A DNA stretch of 64,000 nucleotides, taken from NCBI GenBank assembly GCA_029378245.1, contig JARKIF010000008.1, positions 372,001 through 436,000 on the forward strand. The letters are read 5' to 3'. A program made the position numbers and the translations under genes. Origin of the DNA: Roridomyces roridus (lineage: Eukaryota > Basidiomycota > Agaricomycetes > Agaricales > Mycenaceae). Positions 50,408 to 60,700 of the stretch are shown in pieces. The notes below the pieces were generated by a model. The model did not search any database and was not told the DNA's origin. It saw nothing but the letters and a program-made list of their open reading frames with translations. Positions within the stretch are counted from its first letter, which is position 1; each line of letters starts with the position of its first letter.

Positions 50408-52645
50408 TTACAACGATTTTCTCTTCTCCTGTTCATCCAAGGCTACTTGTCGTTTCGACCTATATTCGATACGATGCTCTTTCTCTCCGCTCTGCTCCGG
50501 TACTTGTCCATCAAACGTGATATGCTGCAAACTCCAGTGCAAAACACGCTCAAGACGCTCCTTGAGGTCTGCGGCGACATCGTGAGACGGATACGAGACT
50601 GGGTTGCGGAAACCCAGCCAGATATACACCACGAGGATCTTGTGCAGGGCCTCGAGACCCAGTAGCTGCTTGGATACAGGGATTTGAGGTCCCTGCTCCG
50701 GGGCGTTCATCGCCTGCTCGGCCTCTTCGAGCTGTTGCAGTAACCCAACTTTGCGCAGGCTGTCTACCACATCGACACGCATGTTGCTGTAGTATTCATT
50801 GAGAAACTCGGTGACGGCTTCGAGGCCACGGGGATCGCGCCACGGGAATGGGGCTTGTAGAAAGAGATGTCGGTCATCGAGGGTGAAATCACCCTTGTTG
50901 TCGATGAATTCGCTCATGTCTGATAGTAGCTTGATAGTCGAGTGTCGGTAGGGCATCGGAAGGTGTCCTGCGTGCATGCTGGCAAGGCAGACGGTCTCCG
51001 TCGATGCATTCGGGGGCAGCAGAGAGGAAATCCGATGGAATGCACTTTTACTCGGGCCGATACGAGCAAATGAGAGAGGAGGGAGGGTCTTTGCGACAGT
51101 GTTGCGTAGGAAGGGGAGATCCTCGGGTTTGAGAGTCGTCACAAACCCTTTGGGTTCTTCATCTTGGTGAAGCATACCAAACCGCCCTGCGCGACCAGCG
51201 ATCTGCTTTGTCTGAGAAACGGACAGGGGCTTGATACCCCTTCGGCCCTCAAATTTGGCGACAGCTTCGAATATCGTGCGCCGAATTTTCCTGCCAGAGT
51301 CATTAGCATAGAAAGCGGACAAGGACGAGTGAGAGACATACAGATTGAGACCCATGCCGATAGCGTCGCTTCCGATTAACACATCGTACCCACTTTGAGG
51401 GTCGTTGAACAGGGCCGCTTGCTCGCTGCGAATTTCCGGAGGCAATCTACCATACACTACCGCACACTTCATCTTGGTTTTGGCTTCGACCTGCCGCTTC
51501 AAACCAAAGATGGCATTCCGACTGAAGGCAACTATACAGTCGCCGGGCCGGACACGGTTCAGGTCGTTTTCGAGGCTACTGTCTTCCACCTCCAAAGGCG
51601 TCAGACGCTCATAGCGATTGACGATGAGCTCATCCCCAGTATTCTTGAGCAGTTGTTCTACCAAGGGCACCGCTGTCTCTTCTCCGCAGAGGTGGAGCTC
51701 CTTGGCAGGGAGTCCAAGGACGGCATTGGTCCAACACCAGCCCCGCTCAACGTCTGAAATCATTTGTATTTCGTCGATAACAGCCACATCATACTGGGTA
51801 CCCATGTAGAGCATCTCGACAGTGCAACTTTGGATCGTGGCCACGGGAGAGACAATCTTTTGCTCTTCCCCAGTGATCATGTTGCACGCCCGAGCGAAGG
51901 GATGGTCTGTGCCGTATGGCACGGAGGCTGCGGCGACGATTTCCTCTTGAGATGCACCAAGGGGGGCAAGTTGACCGAGATTGACGCGTTCCCAGATCTC
52001 GTGTGCAAGAAGACGCAATGGACCAGCGTATACGCCGAGCTTGGCAGCCACTAGAGCTCGCAAAGCGCGGTATGTCTTGCCACTGTTGGTGGGACCAACA
52101 TGCATGATGACTTTGCGTCGGAGTTGACGGGCGGCGGCATATTCCTCCTCGGGGTGCGAACGCGAGGCCCCCTGCGCAAGCCGCAACAATCTCGCAGTGG
52201 TTTCTGGGTCCGCCCCTCGCACTGGCTGGCGGCCGGCCAACCAGAGAAAGAATATGTTGGAAAAGGCAATGTCAGCGTCTGTTTCGTCCGTGTCTTGCAG
52301 TTTCATCAGGCCATATTTCTTCATGGCATCCGGAGAGTCGAACACTCCCGCCGTTGCATCACGGGAAAAGGCCTTTAGCAGTTGAGTGGCATCCCGAGAA
52401 GGTGCCCCAAATTTTACGAGACGGTCGTGGACTTCTCTACGCGATGTCCACGCGGCAACATTTGCACGGAAGAAGACGAGGACTGTAGTAGGAGAAAGGG
52501 CGCTGCCTGGAAGCCCCCACGCCTGGACGGACTCCTTCTCTGGGGGCGGTCGATTATTACGAGGGGGTTTCCTGACCACTTGTGAGCGGAATCGGTAGCC
52601 AAGGAATAGACGAGGGCGGCATTGAGTGCATCGCAAGAGGAGCAT
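50408..52645 (-). CDS. SUV3: Mitochondrial ATP-dependent RNA helicase Suv3
   Basis: Helicase of the mitochondrial degradosome. The start MLLLRCTQCRPRLFLGYRFR is a typical presequence. Helicase motifs are MHVGPTNSGKTYRALRAL (I), YAGPLRLLAHEIWERV (Ia), DVAVIDEIQMISDVERGWCW (II), IVAFSRNAIFGLKRQVE (IV region), GYDVLIGSDAIGMGLNL (V) and QIAGRAGRFG (VI). The C-terminus contains the SUV3 domains (LGLEALHKILVVYIWLGFRN) and ends EQEKRKSL. The only clear intron (51291-51341, 51 nt) is of length 3n and contains no stop, so it can be missed as coding. SUV3 starts 41 bp from the divergent NOP56 start. Confidence 0.93.
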   Translation of the reverse strand: MLLLRCTQCRPRLFLGYRFRSQVVRKPPRNNRPPPEKESVQAWGLPGSALSPTTVLVFFRANVAAWTSRREVHDRLVKFGAPSRDATQLLKAFSRDATAGVFDSPDAMKKYGLMKLQDTDETDADIAFSNIFFLWLAGRQPVRGADPETTARLLRLAQGASRSHPEEEYAAARQLRRKVIMHVGPTNSGKTYRALRALVAAKLGVYAGPLRLLAHEIWERVNLGQLAPLGASQEEIVAAASVPYGTDHPFARACNMITGEEQKIVSPVATIQSCTVEMLYMGTQYDVAVIDEIQMISDVERGWCWTNAVLGLPAKELHLCGEETAVPLVEQLLKNTGDELIVNRYERLTPLEVEDSSLENDLNRVRPGDCIVAFSRNAIFGLKRQVEAKTKMKCAVVYGRLPPEIRSEQAALFNDPQSGYDVLIGSDAIGMGLNLYVSHSSLSAFYANDSGRKIRRTIFEAVAKFEGRRGIKPLSVSQTKQIAGRAGRFGMLHQDEEPKGFVTTLKPEDLPFLRNTVAKTLPPLSFARIGPSKSAFHRISSLLPPNASTETVCLASMHAGHLPMPYRHSTIKLLSDMSEFIDNKGDFTLDDRHLFLQAPFPWRDPRGLEAVTEFLNEYYSNMRVDVVDSLRKVGLLQQLEEAEQAMNAPEQGPQIPVSKQLLGLEALHKILVVYIWLGFRNPVSYPSHDVAADLKERLERVLHWSLQHITFDGQVPEQSGEKEHRIEYRSKRQVALDEQEKRKSL

Positions 52646-52686
52646 ACAGACACATCACTGATCGAAACAAATTTTCGACCTCGACC

Positions 52687-54362
52687 ATGGCGCGCATCAC
52701 CCATGCTCTCTTCGAGTCGGCCTCTGGCTATGCCGTCTTCGAGGCCAAGCTCACCGACGACATTGGTTCCCGCACCCAGGCCGTCCAGCAGTCCATCTCA
52801 GACCTCGCAAAATTCGGCAAAATTGTAACGTTGATGAGTTTCCTGCCGTTCAAGAGCGCAGCACAGGCTCTGGAGAACGCCAACGATGTTTCAGAGGGTC
52901 AGGGTGCTCCTAGTGTGCTGGTTTGATGCTAAATGCTTCCAGGAATCCTCAACGACCACCTTAAATCGTTGTTGGAGTTGACCGTCTGCAAATCGTCAAA
53001 AAAATCGCCCGCCGTCCTCGCCATCTCGGACAGCAATCTCGGAAAGAGCATCAAGGATGCCCTTAGCCTCAACTGCGAGGTCTCTGAGGAGGCGCAGGAG
53101 CTCATTCGCGGCATCCGGTTACATGCGTCGAAATTGCTCAAGGGCCTCCAGTCCGACGACCTGACGAAAGCCCAGCTCGGGCTCGGTCACTCGTACTCGC
53201 GCTCCAAATTAAAGTTCAACGTGAACAGGATCGACAACATGATAATACAGGCTATCGCGCTGCTCGACCAGCTCGACAAGGATGTCAACCTGTTTTCCAT
53301 GCGGATACGCGAGTGGTACGGGTACCACTTCCCCGAGCTCGTCCGTCTCGTGCCGGACAACCACCAGTACGCTCGCGTCGCCCAATTCATTGGTGACAAG
53401 GACATGCTCAACGAGGAAAAGCTGGCGGATTTGGCCGCTATTCTCGACGACGACTCTACCCTTGCTCAAAACATTCTTGATGCCGCCCGTGGCTCCATGG
53501 GCTCTTCCCTCTCCGACATTGACATGCTCAACATCTCTGCCTTTGCCACCCGTGTTGTTTCGATATCCGACTATCGCAAATCGCTCGTGTCGTATTTGTC
53601 AGAGAAGATGAACCTGGTGGCTCCCAGTCTGACTGCCCTCCTCGGGGAGCGCATCAGCGCTCGTTTGATCAGCCACGCCGGAAGTTTGACAAACTTGAGC
53701 AAGTACCCTGCCAGCACCGTGCAGATCCTCGGCGCCGAAAAGGCCTTGTTCCGTGCCTTGAAAACAAAGGGCAATACTCCCAAGTACGGCCTTATATATC
53801 ATTCCACTTTCATTGGGCGCGCCGGACCCAAACACAAGGGGCGGATATCCCGCTTCCTCGCCAACAAGTGTTCTATTGCCTCGCGGATAGACTGTTATTC
53901 GGGTACGCCTATTCTTTTCTTTCGCTTTTGTAGGTGAAACTCAATTTATTGACCGTAGACAACCCGACACCCAAGTTTGGCGAAGCTCTGCGGGCGCAAG
54001 TTGAGGAGCGCCTCAACTTTTTCGAGACGGGTGCCCCACCATCAAAGAACGCCGACGCCATACGTAAAGTCTTGGATGAGTTGGCTTTGGACGACGACGA
54101 GGAGGAGGAGGCCGATGTTGATATGCCTCTCACGGCCCTCGTCCCTTCACCCGCCAAGAAGGACAAGAAGAAGAAGCGTAAAAGCGATGCCATGGATGTC
54201 GACGGCGAGGAGGAGGAGGACGAGCCCTCATCAAAGAGGGTCAAGTTGTCAAAGGAGGAGAAGAAGGCCTTGAAGAAGGCAAAAAAGGAGGCGGCCAAGG
54301 CTGCTGGCGAGGGCGAGGGCGCCGAGGGCAAGAAGAAAAAGAAGAGCAAGAAGGCAGAGTAG
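52687..54362 (+). CDS. NOP56: Box C/D snoRNP core protein Nop56
   Basis: Core component of snoRNPs that direct 2'-O-methylation of rRNA. Exon 1 [20 protein letters not shown] ends in NDVSEG; after an intron comes [20 protein letters not shown]. The coiled coil and Nop domain show [49 protein letters not shown] [40 protein letters not shown] and [15 protein letters not shown]. The C-terminal tail is acidic then Lys-rich ([27 protein letters not shown]). Two introns; the frame is clean. Confidence 0.95.
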
Positions 54363-54412
54363 ATTACTACTATTCTTCTCCTACTTGCTTATATATATCG
54401 TGCCTCGAAACA

Positions 54413-56166
54413 TTACCGGATGGACAACACGCCGCTCCTCGTCACGCTATTCTCGCGTCCACCGTTCGCTTTGCCCTTCTTCCCTTCCCCACTGGGCAAG
54501 TCCCAAATCCTCCAAAACTTCAAGCTCTCGTCCCCTGCACCCGTAACCACCATGTCTCCGCCGGGGGATACGGCACTGAATAAAACGCGCGAGTCGTGGG
54601 CGTCCCGAATTTCCGCCTGTGGAAATTAGTTACCAGGACATGTAGGCTGGATTGTTTACTTACAACTCTCTCCAAGCCAGGGTATGTCCAGACACCGATC
54701 GCATTCGTAGGATATCCATGGGTGGTGAGCAATTCTTTGCGGTGAGGGGCAAAATGCAAACTCGTGATCTGTGAGGGTGTCGTGACCGTGTGCAGTCTTG
54801 CACCAGTTGTGCTGTTCCAGACGTTGATAGTCGCGTCATTGGTCCCGCCGCCGGACGCGAGCAGATTCAGCTGCCACGGAGACCACGCCAGAGCCTGGAG
54901 TCCAGTTGCTGAGCAATCGAGGTGAACAGATGAGAGCAAAGACTTACCTTGACGGCCGCGGTGTGATTTCTCTTGGTCCATTTTGCATGCCCAGTGGCCA
55001 CTCCGTCGCCTCCAACCGGTGGCCCCGAGTCACCAACTCGCGCATCCCAGATATTCACAACATTATCGTTGCCCCCACTGGCAATCAGCTCTCCGTCCTT
55101 TCGCCACTCCAACCCACACACCCCACCACTATGTCCCAGCATTTCCATAACCTTGTGACGGGGTACTCGGACGTCGTGGTGCCAGACACTACCGTCCTCG
55201 CACCCAGAACTGAGCAGATGCTGCCACCAGGACAGCACAGGGACGTGGCCCTGGTGTCCAGACATTGATCCGCAATTTTGTGCCCCGCTCGACATCCCAG
55301 AGCTCAACATCGCCGTTACCGAGTCCGATCCCGAGAAATGCACCGTCGTTCGAGAAACTGACGCTGCCGACATAGGTGCCTGCGGGGGCCTCGCCCATCT
55401 GCACGACGGCGCCGGTGTCTGCCTTCCATATGTAGGTGCTGGCTTCGAGGGCGACAGCAACGCAGTTCAAAGAGGACCAGCTTAAAAGGTTCAAGTAGAA
55501 ATCGTCCACCAAACCGGGGGCATCAAGCACGCGTTCGGGTTGAGTAGCGATCTTGCGCGTCTTGTTGGTCGTGGAGCCAGTCGAAGTGGCAATTGCGCCT
55601 GGGCGATTGGCGTACAATGGACGGACAAACTCTCGCTGGAGAGCGAGGGTGCTATCGGATGACGCAGAGGGTGGCTGGAGGTGGTATCCGAGAATGCGAC
55701 GATTCAGTGGAACACCCGTGGCGGCTGCCAGACGCGCTGTGTGGGTGGGCGAGCCCGAGGAAGGGTTCAGAGACATTTGGTCTAGAGTTGCAGAGACTTC
55801 GAGGGTTGGGTCGCGTGCAGTAATGAAACGGTCGCTTTCGGCGCGGTTCTACGACAGTTAGCGAGGAAGATGAAAGAAAGGGAGACGCACAATGGCTGGC
55901 GTGGAGCGGGAACGCTTGACTTGGGCAGGAGGGACGTAGTCGAGGGTAACAACGTCGATTCTGCTTTCGACTGCACCCTTGCGGATGACACCTGAGCTTG
56001 CCTGGCGGTGGAGGGCGTCGTTGACAGGAACGGTAGTGGATGTCGCGCGCTTAATGGGACTGTCGATGGTGACAGCGTTGAAGGCGGTGAGGAGGGAGGG
56101 CGTGAGGGGCGTCTTGACCTCTGAACGGACTCGACGACGAGAGGGCGTTTTCACAGACTGAGACAT
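54413..56166 (-). CDS. CDC20: APC/C activator Cdc20 (WD40)
   Basis: Recruits substrates to the anaphase-promoting complex. Starts MSQSVKTPSRRRVRSEVKTP; the C-box is ESDRFITARD. The WD40 part opens with RVLDAPGLVDDFYLNLLSWS, then LGIGLGNGDVELWDVERGTK, LLSSGCEDGSVWHHDVR, VCGLEWRKDGELIASGGNDN, ALAWSPWQLNLLASGGGTND and GAGDESLKFWRIW. It ends in Ile-Arg (GVLSIR), the tail that docks to the APC/C. HHDVR and the order of repeats favour Cdc20 over Cdh1. One surplus base at 55266-55269 breaks the frame between ERGTKLR and MSGHQGHVPVLSW. In an essential gene this is probably an assembly insertion. Confidence 0.9.
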
Positions 56167-56228
56167 GTGTGACCGTGAACCAGAAGGCGTCAACTTTGCA
56201 CGTGAGCGAGCGATGACTTTTTTCCCAC

Positions 56229-56325
56229 GATAAAATACAGATTAAATGGTCGTCCCCGCCCTCCCCCGCCTCGTCCAGCGATAAAATATGTACAGATTAA
56301 ATGGTCGCGTCCCCCGCCTCGTCCA
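56229..56325. repeat. Imperfect tandem duplication of about 50 bp covering a gene's 3' end
   Basis: Copy 1 (56229-56278) and copy 2 (56280-56325) share GATAAAATA, ACAGATTAAATGGTCG and GCCTCGTCCAG. Copy 2 contains the last codons and the TAA of the downstream mitochondrial kinase gene; copy 1 is an extra, slightly diverged copy in the spacer. Confidence 0.8.
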
Positions 56326-57658
56326 GGCATCTCAGTTTCAGGGACACATCACTCCCCCATCCATCGAGAGAGACAAGCGAAAGCGAACCGCCAAAATACG
56401 ACGCATACAACTTGCTCATGGGCAGACCATATCCCAGTCCTGCAATTGTCCCCAGGCCCGTCTGCAGTCCCTTGGACGTGATTTCGCTAAAGAGATTCGT
56501 GTCGCCCCCGCCAATGTTCGCGAGCCCTCCCACGTGTTGCGCGGCATACGGGCCACCGCCTCCGTCCTCGTCGTGATCGTTCTTTGCTGTCGTGAATGCG
56601 TACGAGAAAATGCGGGCCATGTCGCTGGGAGAGACACCGCCTCCTTCGTCACGGATTCGGATCGAAAAGAATTTGGATTGGCCAGAGGAGCCAGGTATCG
56701 GCTGGGACAGGGTGATGCGAACAGGTGGCATGGTACGTTGGGTCTTGTGGTGCTCCACCGTGGCACGAAACGAGTTTTTGAGGATCTCGGTGAGGATATA
56801 CTCGAGATGGACAGGGACATAAGGAAACGTCGCGTCTGCGTGGCCGTCTATGACAATCGACGGGCTCGCCCCAAGCGTTGCAGAGCAGAGCTCTCCGACA
56901 TACGACTCGCACATACGAATCATATGCAACGGCGAACACTGTGTGTCCACCACACCGACGTTTCCCGGCCTCTCCTCCTCCTCCAACGCGTGAGAAATCG
57001 CAATGTGTTGCTCGGCGATGAGCCGCACAGAAATTCGGTTGCGAATGGCGCCGTCGAGGAAATTGCTTATTTGCGTCGGGGACATGTACTTTGCACTCTC
57101 CAGAAACCTGTGTTCCGTGTTAGCCACGCCAATGCAGCAAATTGAATACGTGCCCTTTTGCCATCGTCGGGATATCATTCGCGTGTCGCTCGACGAGGCT
57201 CGAAAGGGCCTCTGTAAACAGCTTGTTCTCGTCAAGGGTGTTGACGGCGGGATACGTAGCCAGAAGCTGCAATGACTCCTTGTACGAACTGAGCATGCTC
57301 GCGACATAGGGACTGCTCTAGCCTCAGTACTCGAGTGTTCAACCGAGGCCTGGTCTTACTTGGTGCCCACTATGAACGGCAGCGACTCCAGGGATCGGAC
57401 GCGTAGTGCCAACCGACGCGGGACTGTGCATGGGTTACAAGTGCTCAGTCTGCAACCAGTCGACTCACTTTCGGCCAGCGCATAGCCTACCGAACACACG
57501 ACAGACTCGCGGGTGACCGGGCGACCAAACGCGAGCAGTGAAGCAAGGTCAAGTGGTCGTGGAGGAGACGAGGCATATCTCTGAATGATCTCAGTGAGTG
57601 CGGGCGTGGGGAGGGGCGCACGGCGAGAATGGAGACGACGAGTACCAGACTTGAGCAT
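56297..57658 (-). CDS. Mitochondrial PDK/BCKDK-type protein kinase
   Basis: Histidine-kinase-fold enzyme that phosphorylates the E1 subunit of pyruvate or branched-chain ketoacid dehydrogenase in the mitochondrial matrix. The start MLKSGTRRLHSRRAPLPTPA looks like a presequence. Then IPRRLALRVRSLESLPFIVG, NPYVASMLSSYKESLQLLA, GFLESAKYMSPTQISNFLDG, RNRISVRLIAEQHIAISHAL and the ATPase boxes YILTEILKNSFRATVEHH (N box), IRIRDEGGGVSPSDMARIFS (G1) and GLGYGLPMSKLYASYFGG (G2). Introns include one with a GC donor (57108-57153). Pyruvate versus branched-chain specificity cannot be told. Its last codons are duplicated in the spacer toward CDC20. Confidence 0.88.
57108..57153 (-). other. 46-nt GC-AG intron in the mitochondrial kinase gene
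   Basis: The donor GCACGT after AAAAGG, branch GGCTAACAC and acceptor ACACAG give MAKGFLESAKYM, as expected. The nearest GT donor shifts the frame. Confidence 0.65.
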
Positions 57659-57770
57659 TAGATCCGGAAGTAAGTATATTGCAGAATTAGAGTACGTGCA
57701 AACAGCGACAACAAATGGGAATACAGAGCAGCCAGGGTATGATTTAGTCTATCTCCTCAAGAACAAGTCC

Positions 57771-60700
57771 TCATTTCCCCGCCGTGGTAGCAATGCCACT
57801 CAGTGTTCGGCTCGAGTGGTAGGTCGAGAGAGACTGGCTCTGCGTCGTCCGATAAGATCGCGATGACCCCAGCGTCGACGTCTGCGACGCGTTATTCGGC
57901 GTGGCAGGGGCAGCCCCGTTCCCGGTACTTCGCGAAGTCCGGGCGGTCAGAGGCGTCGGGGCACTGATCAGCGACTTCTTCGGTGTCTCCAGCAGTTGTT
58001 TCGTGCGGCTGCTACCCAGCGCGGACGATGACACCGTCGCTTTCGGCGTGATCGACGGCGTGGTCGCTTTCGGCCGTTTCCCCGCCGTCACGAACGGGTG
58101 CCGCATGGCAGCCTGCGGTTTGATACGCCGTTCTGGATCCCAAACGAGGCACTTTGAGATGAAGTCGACAAAATCGTCGTCATTGCATCGCAGAACTTGG
58201 GCAAGCGTCTTGGTGCCAGGTCGCCTCCGCCGACCTTTCGAGTTGACGACGGCACGGGGTGCTCCATTCGGGTCTGAAAACAATCAATACAAATCACCCA
58301 TCGACAAACGCAAACGAACCAAAGAAAAGTTTCTTCCTCGATGAGCGGTTGACAAACTCCTTGTCCGGTATACCAAGCACCTCCATGATGCAAGAAAGCT
58401 GTTCTTGTTCATTCTCGCCCGGGAATATTGGGAAACCAGTGTAGAGCTCAGCCAAAATGCAGCCAAGACTCCACATGTCAATGGCCATGTGGTAGTTCAT
58501 GCCCAATATCACTTCAGGGGAACGATAGAAACGACTCTGAATATAGGTGTATACTGAAACGGCGTGAGGATCTAGTTAAACGAGCCGGGGGAAGAACTGA
58601 CACTGACTTTTCTCATGTTCCAGACAGCTGCTCCCAAAATCAATGACTTTGATGGCACTCTTGGCGGGGTGGCGTAAAAGTACATTCTGGGACAGTCGAT
58701 GAGTATGAGAAATTCAAGTGAGTACAAGACAGACCTCGGGCTTGAGATCGCAGTGCACGATGCGATGGTGACGCATGAGAGAGAGGGACATGAGCATCTG
58801 GCTAGTAAAGCGCCTGATCAGGGCAGTGGTGAAGCCCACGAAACCATTGGCTTTAATAAGCTCGTAGAGGTTGATGCTGAGCAGTTCCATCGCAATGCAC
58901 AAGTGATTCCTGAAGTAAAAGTGTTCAGTCATCTTGATCACGTGGTGCTTCTCGTCCGCGTCCCATTTGCGAAGATTGTCGAGAATCTTGATCTCCACCA
59001 GCGCCTGGTGATGGAAGCGTTTCTTGTTCCGGATTATTTTGATCGCGACAGACTCGCCAGAGCAGTGGTCTCGACAGTGCAACACCTGTCCGAAAGAACC
59101 CTTGCCCAGGGTGTCTATGACCTCGTACCGATATGCGAGATGGTCGTGATTCACGATCAGATAGTCCCCTCTGTCATCATCGTACCCAAAGTTGTTCGTC
59201 GAGTTGTCGGGGACGGCAGGCTTCTTCTTGCTTTTGGCACCGATGCAATAGACATCCGGATAGTCAAGAATTTCTTTGCGTTCGTATTCCGACAGGAATT
59301 GGGTCTGCGAACTCTTCAAGATGGCTGGGGAATCCAATGAATACATAAACAGAAACAAATTGAAGAAAACTCACTAGCAGGAGAGGAAGGGGTACCAGGG
59401 GGCAGAGGTTCAGGGAACGACAAAAGGTCGTCCAATTCCTGTTGCGTGGCGCCGGCTGCCATCTTCTTCGCTTGCTGTCGGCGTATATAGTGCATCATTT
59501 CTTCATCACCCTGGAACTCTTCCTCGTCGATCGAATCCGGAGCAGGGGAAGGAGTGGACAGCGATTGGCGACTGGACGAAGGTGAGTTGGTAGCCTGATG
59601 GATGCTCTGTGTTGACGTCGAGTTGGACCCACGTGTGGAGGAGAGACCAATCTTGGGACTCAGTAGCTTCAGGCCCCTTGACGGAGAAAGTGCAGAGAAC
59701 CGGTGGGACGTTGCCTCGGCCGTCGGGGCAGTGGATGCTGAGGCTACTGAACTCGTAGACGACTTGCGCAGCCCCGTGAATGAGAGCGATTCGCGGTTGG
59801 CCTTTCGCGGCAATACACTTGACGAGGACGACACTGCGGTGCCTGTCGACTGACGCGGTACGCGAGACGTTGAGAGCGTTGCAGGAGACGCCCGGGCTGA
59901 CGTGTTCAGCCCTACGGTCTTGACCACAGCCTCGTCTCCTGTGTCCATAACACCAAATTCGTTCGCCGAAACGCCGCCAGTAGGGGAAGGATTAGCCGAT
60001 GACGAAAGCCCACCGGCTGTCACGCTGACACGCCGGCTACTCAAGGTAGTCTTTTGCATAGGTGAGCCGACAGTGGACGTCCTACTAGAAATGCGCGGGA
60101 TCTTGGTTGGGGTTTCCTTAGGGAGGCCCGACACCGAATTAGTGAGAGACGATGGAGGGGGTTCCTTCGCCTCCTTTGACGAAGCCTGCACGCCATTCGT
60201 TCCCACAGAAGGAGAGCCAGCGATGGTAGGCAGTACGTTGCGAGAACGCAGAGAACTATCTGACTGCTTTTGCATGGAGCTGACCGTTTGCGAGGTCAAT
60301 CTTGATGCAGAAGCAGTTCGAGTACTGCCAATGCTGGGGGTAGATGAGGGCGTCGATGAAACAGAAGATGTGGATTTGAGACGCGCGACACGCTGTGCGG
60401 TCGCTGGCTCTATGGCAGCCATCTGTAGCGGTGGAAGATGAACGGGAGACTTGGCCTTCCGGCTCGGAGGTTCCGTAGATGAAAGTGTCTAGGAGAGCTG
60501 TGAGTTGGATAGCAAGAAAAGATGGTAGTCGCAGTACCTTGCCACGCTTCCTTCCCATCAGTACAGATATTCTGCTTTCGCTGCGATCTTTGTCGTCCTT
60601 CTTCTGTTTCTCCTTGGCCAGACGCTCCTTCTCCTTCTCAATGTCCCTGGTTCTTTGCAACTCTTTGGCTGCTTCCTTCGAGTCCGCATGCAAACTCCGC

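Noticed and set aside
56288..57145. 285-codon plus-strand frame opposite the mitochondrial kinase
   Set aside because: Antisense shadow of a clearly conserved kinase.
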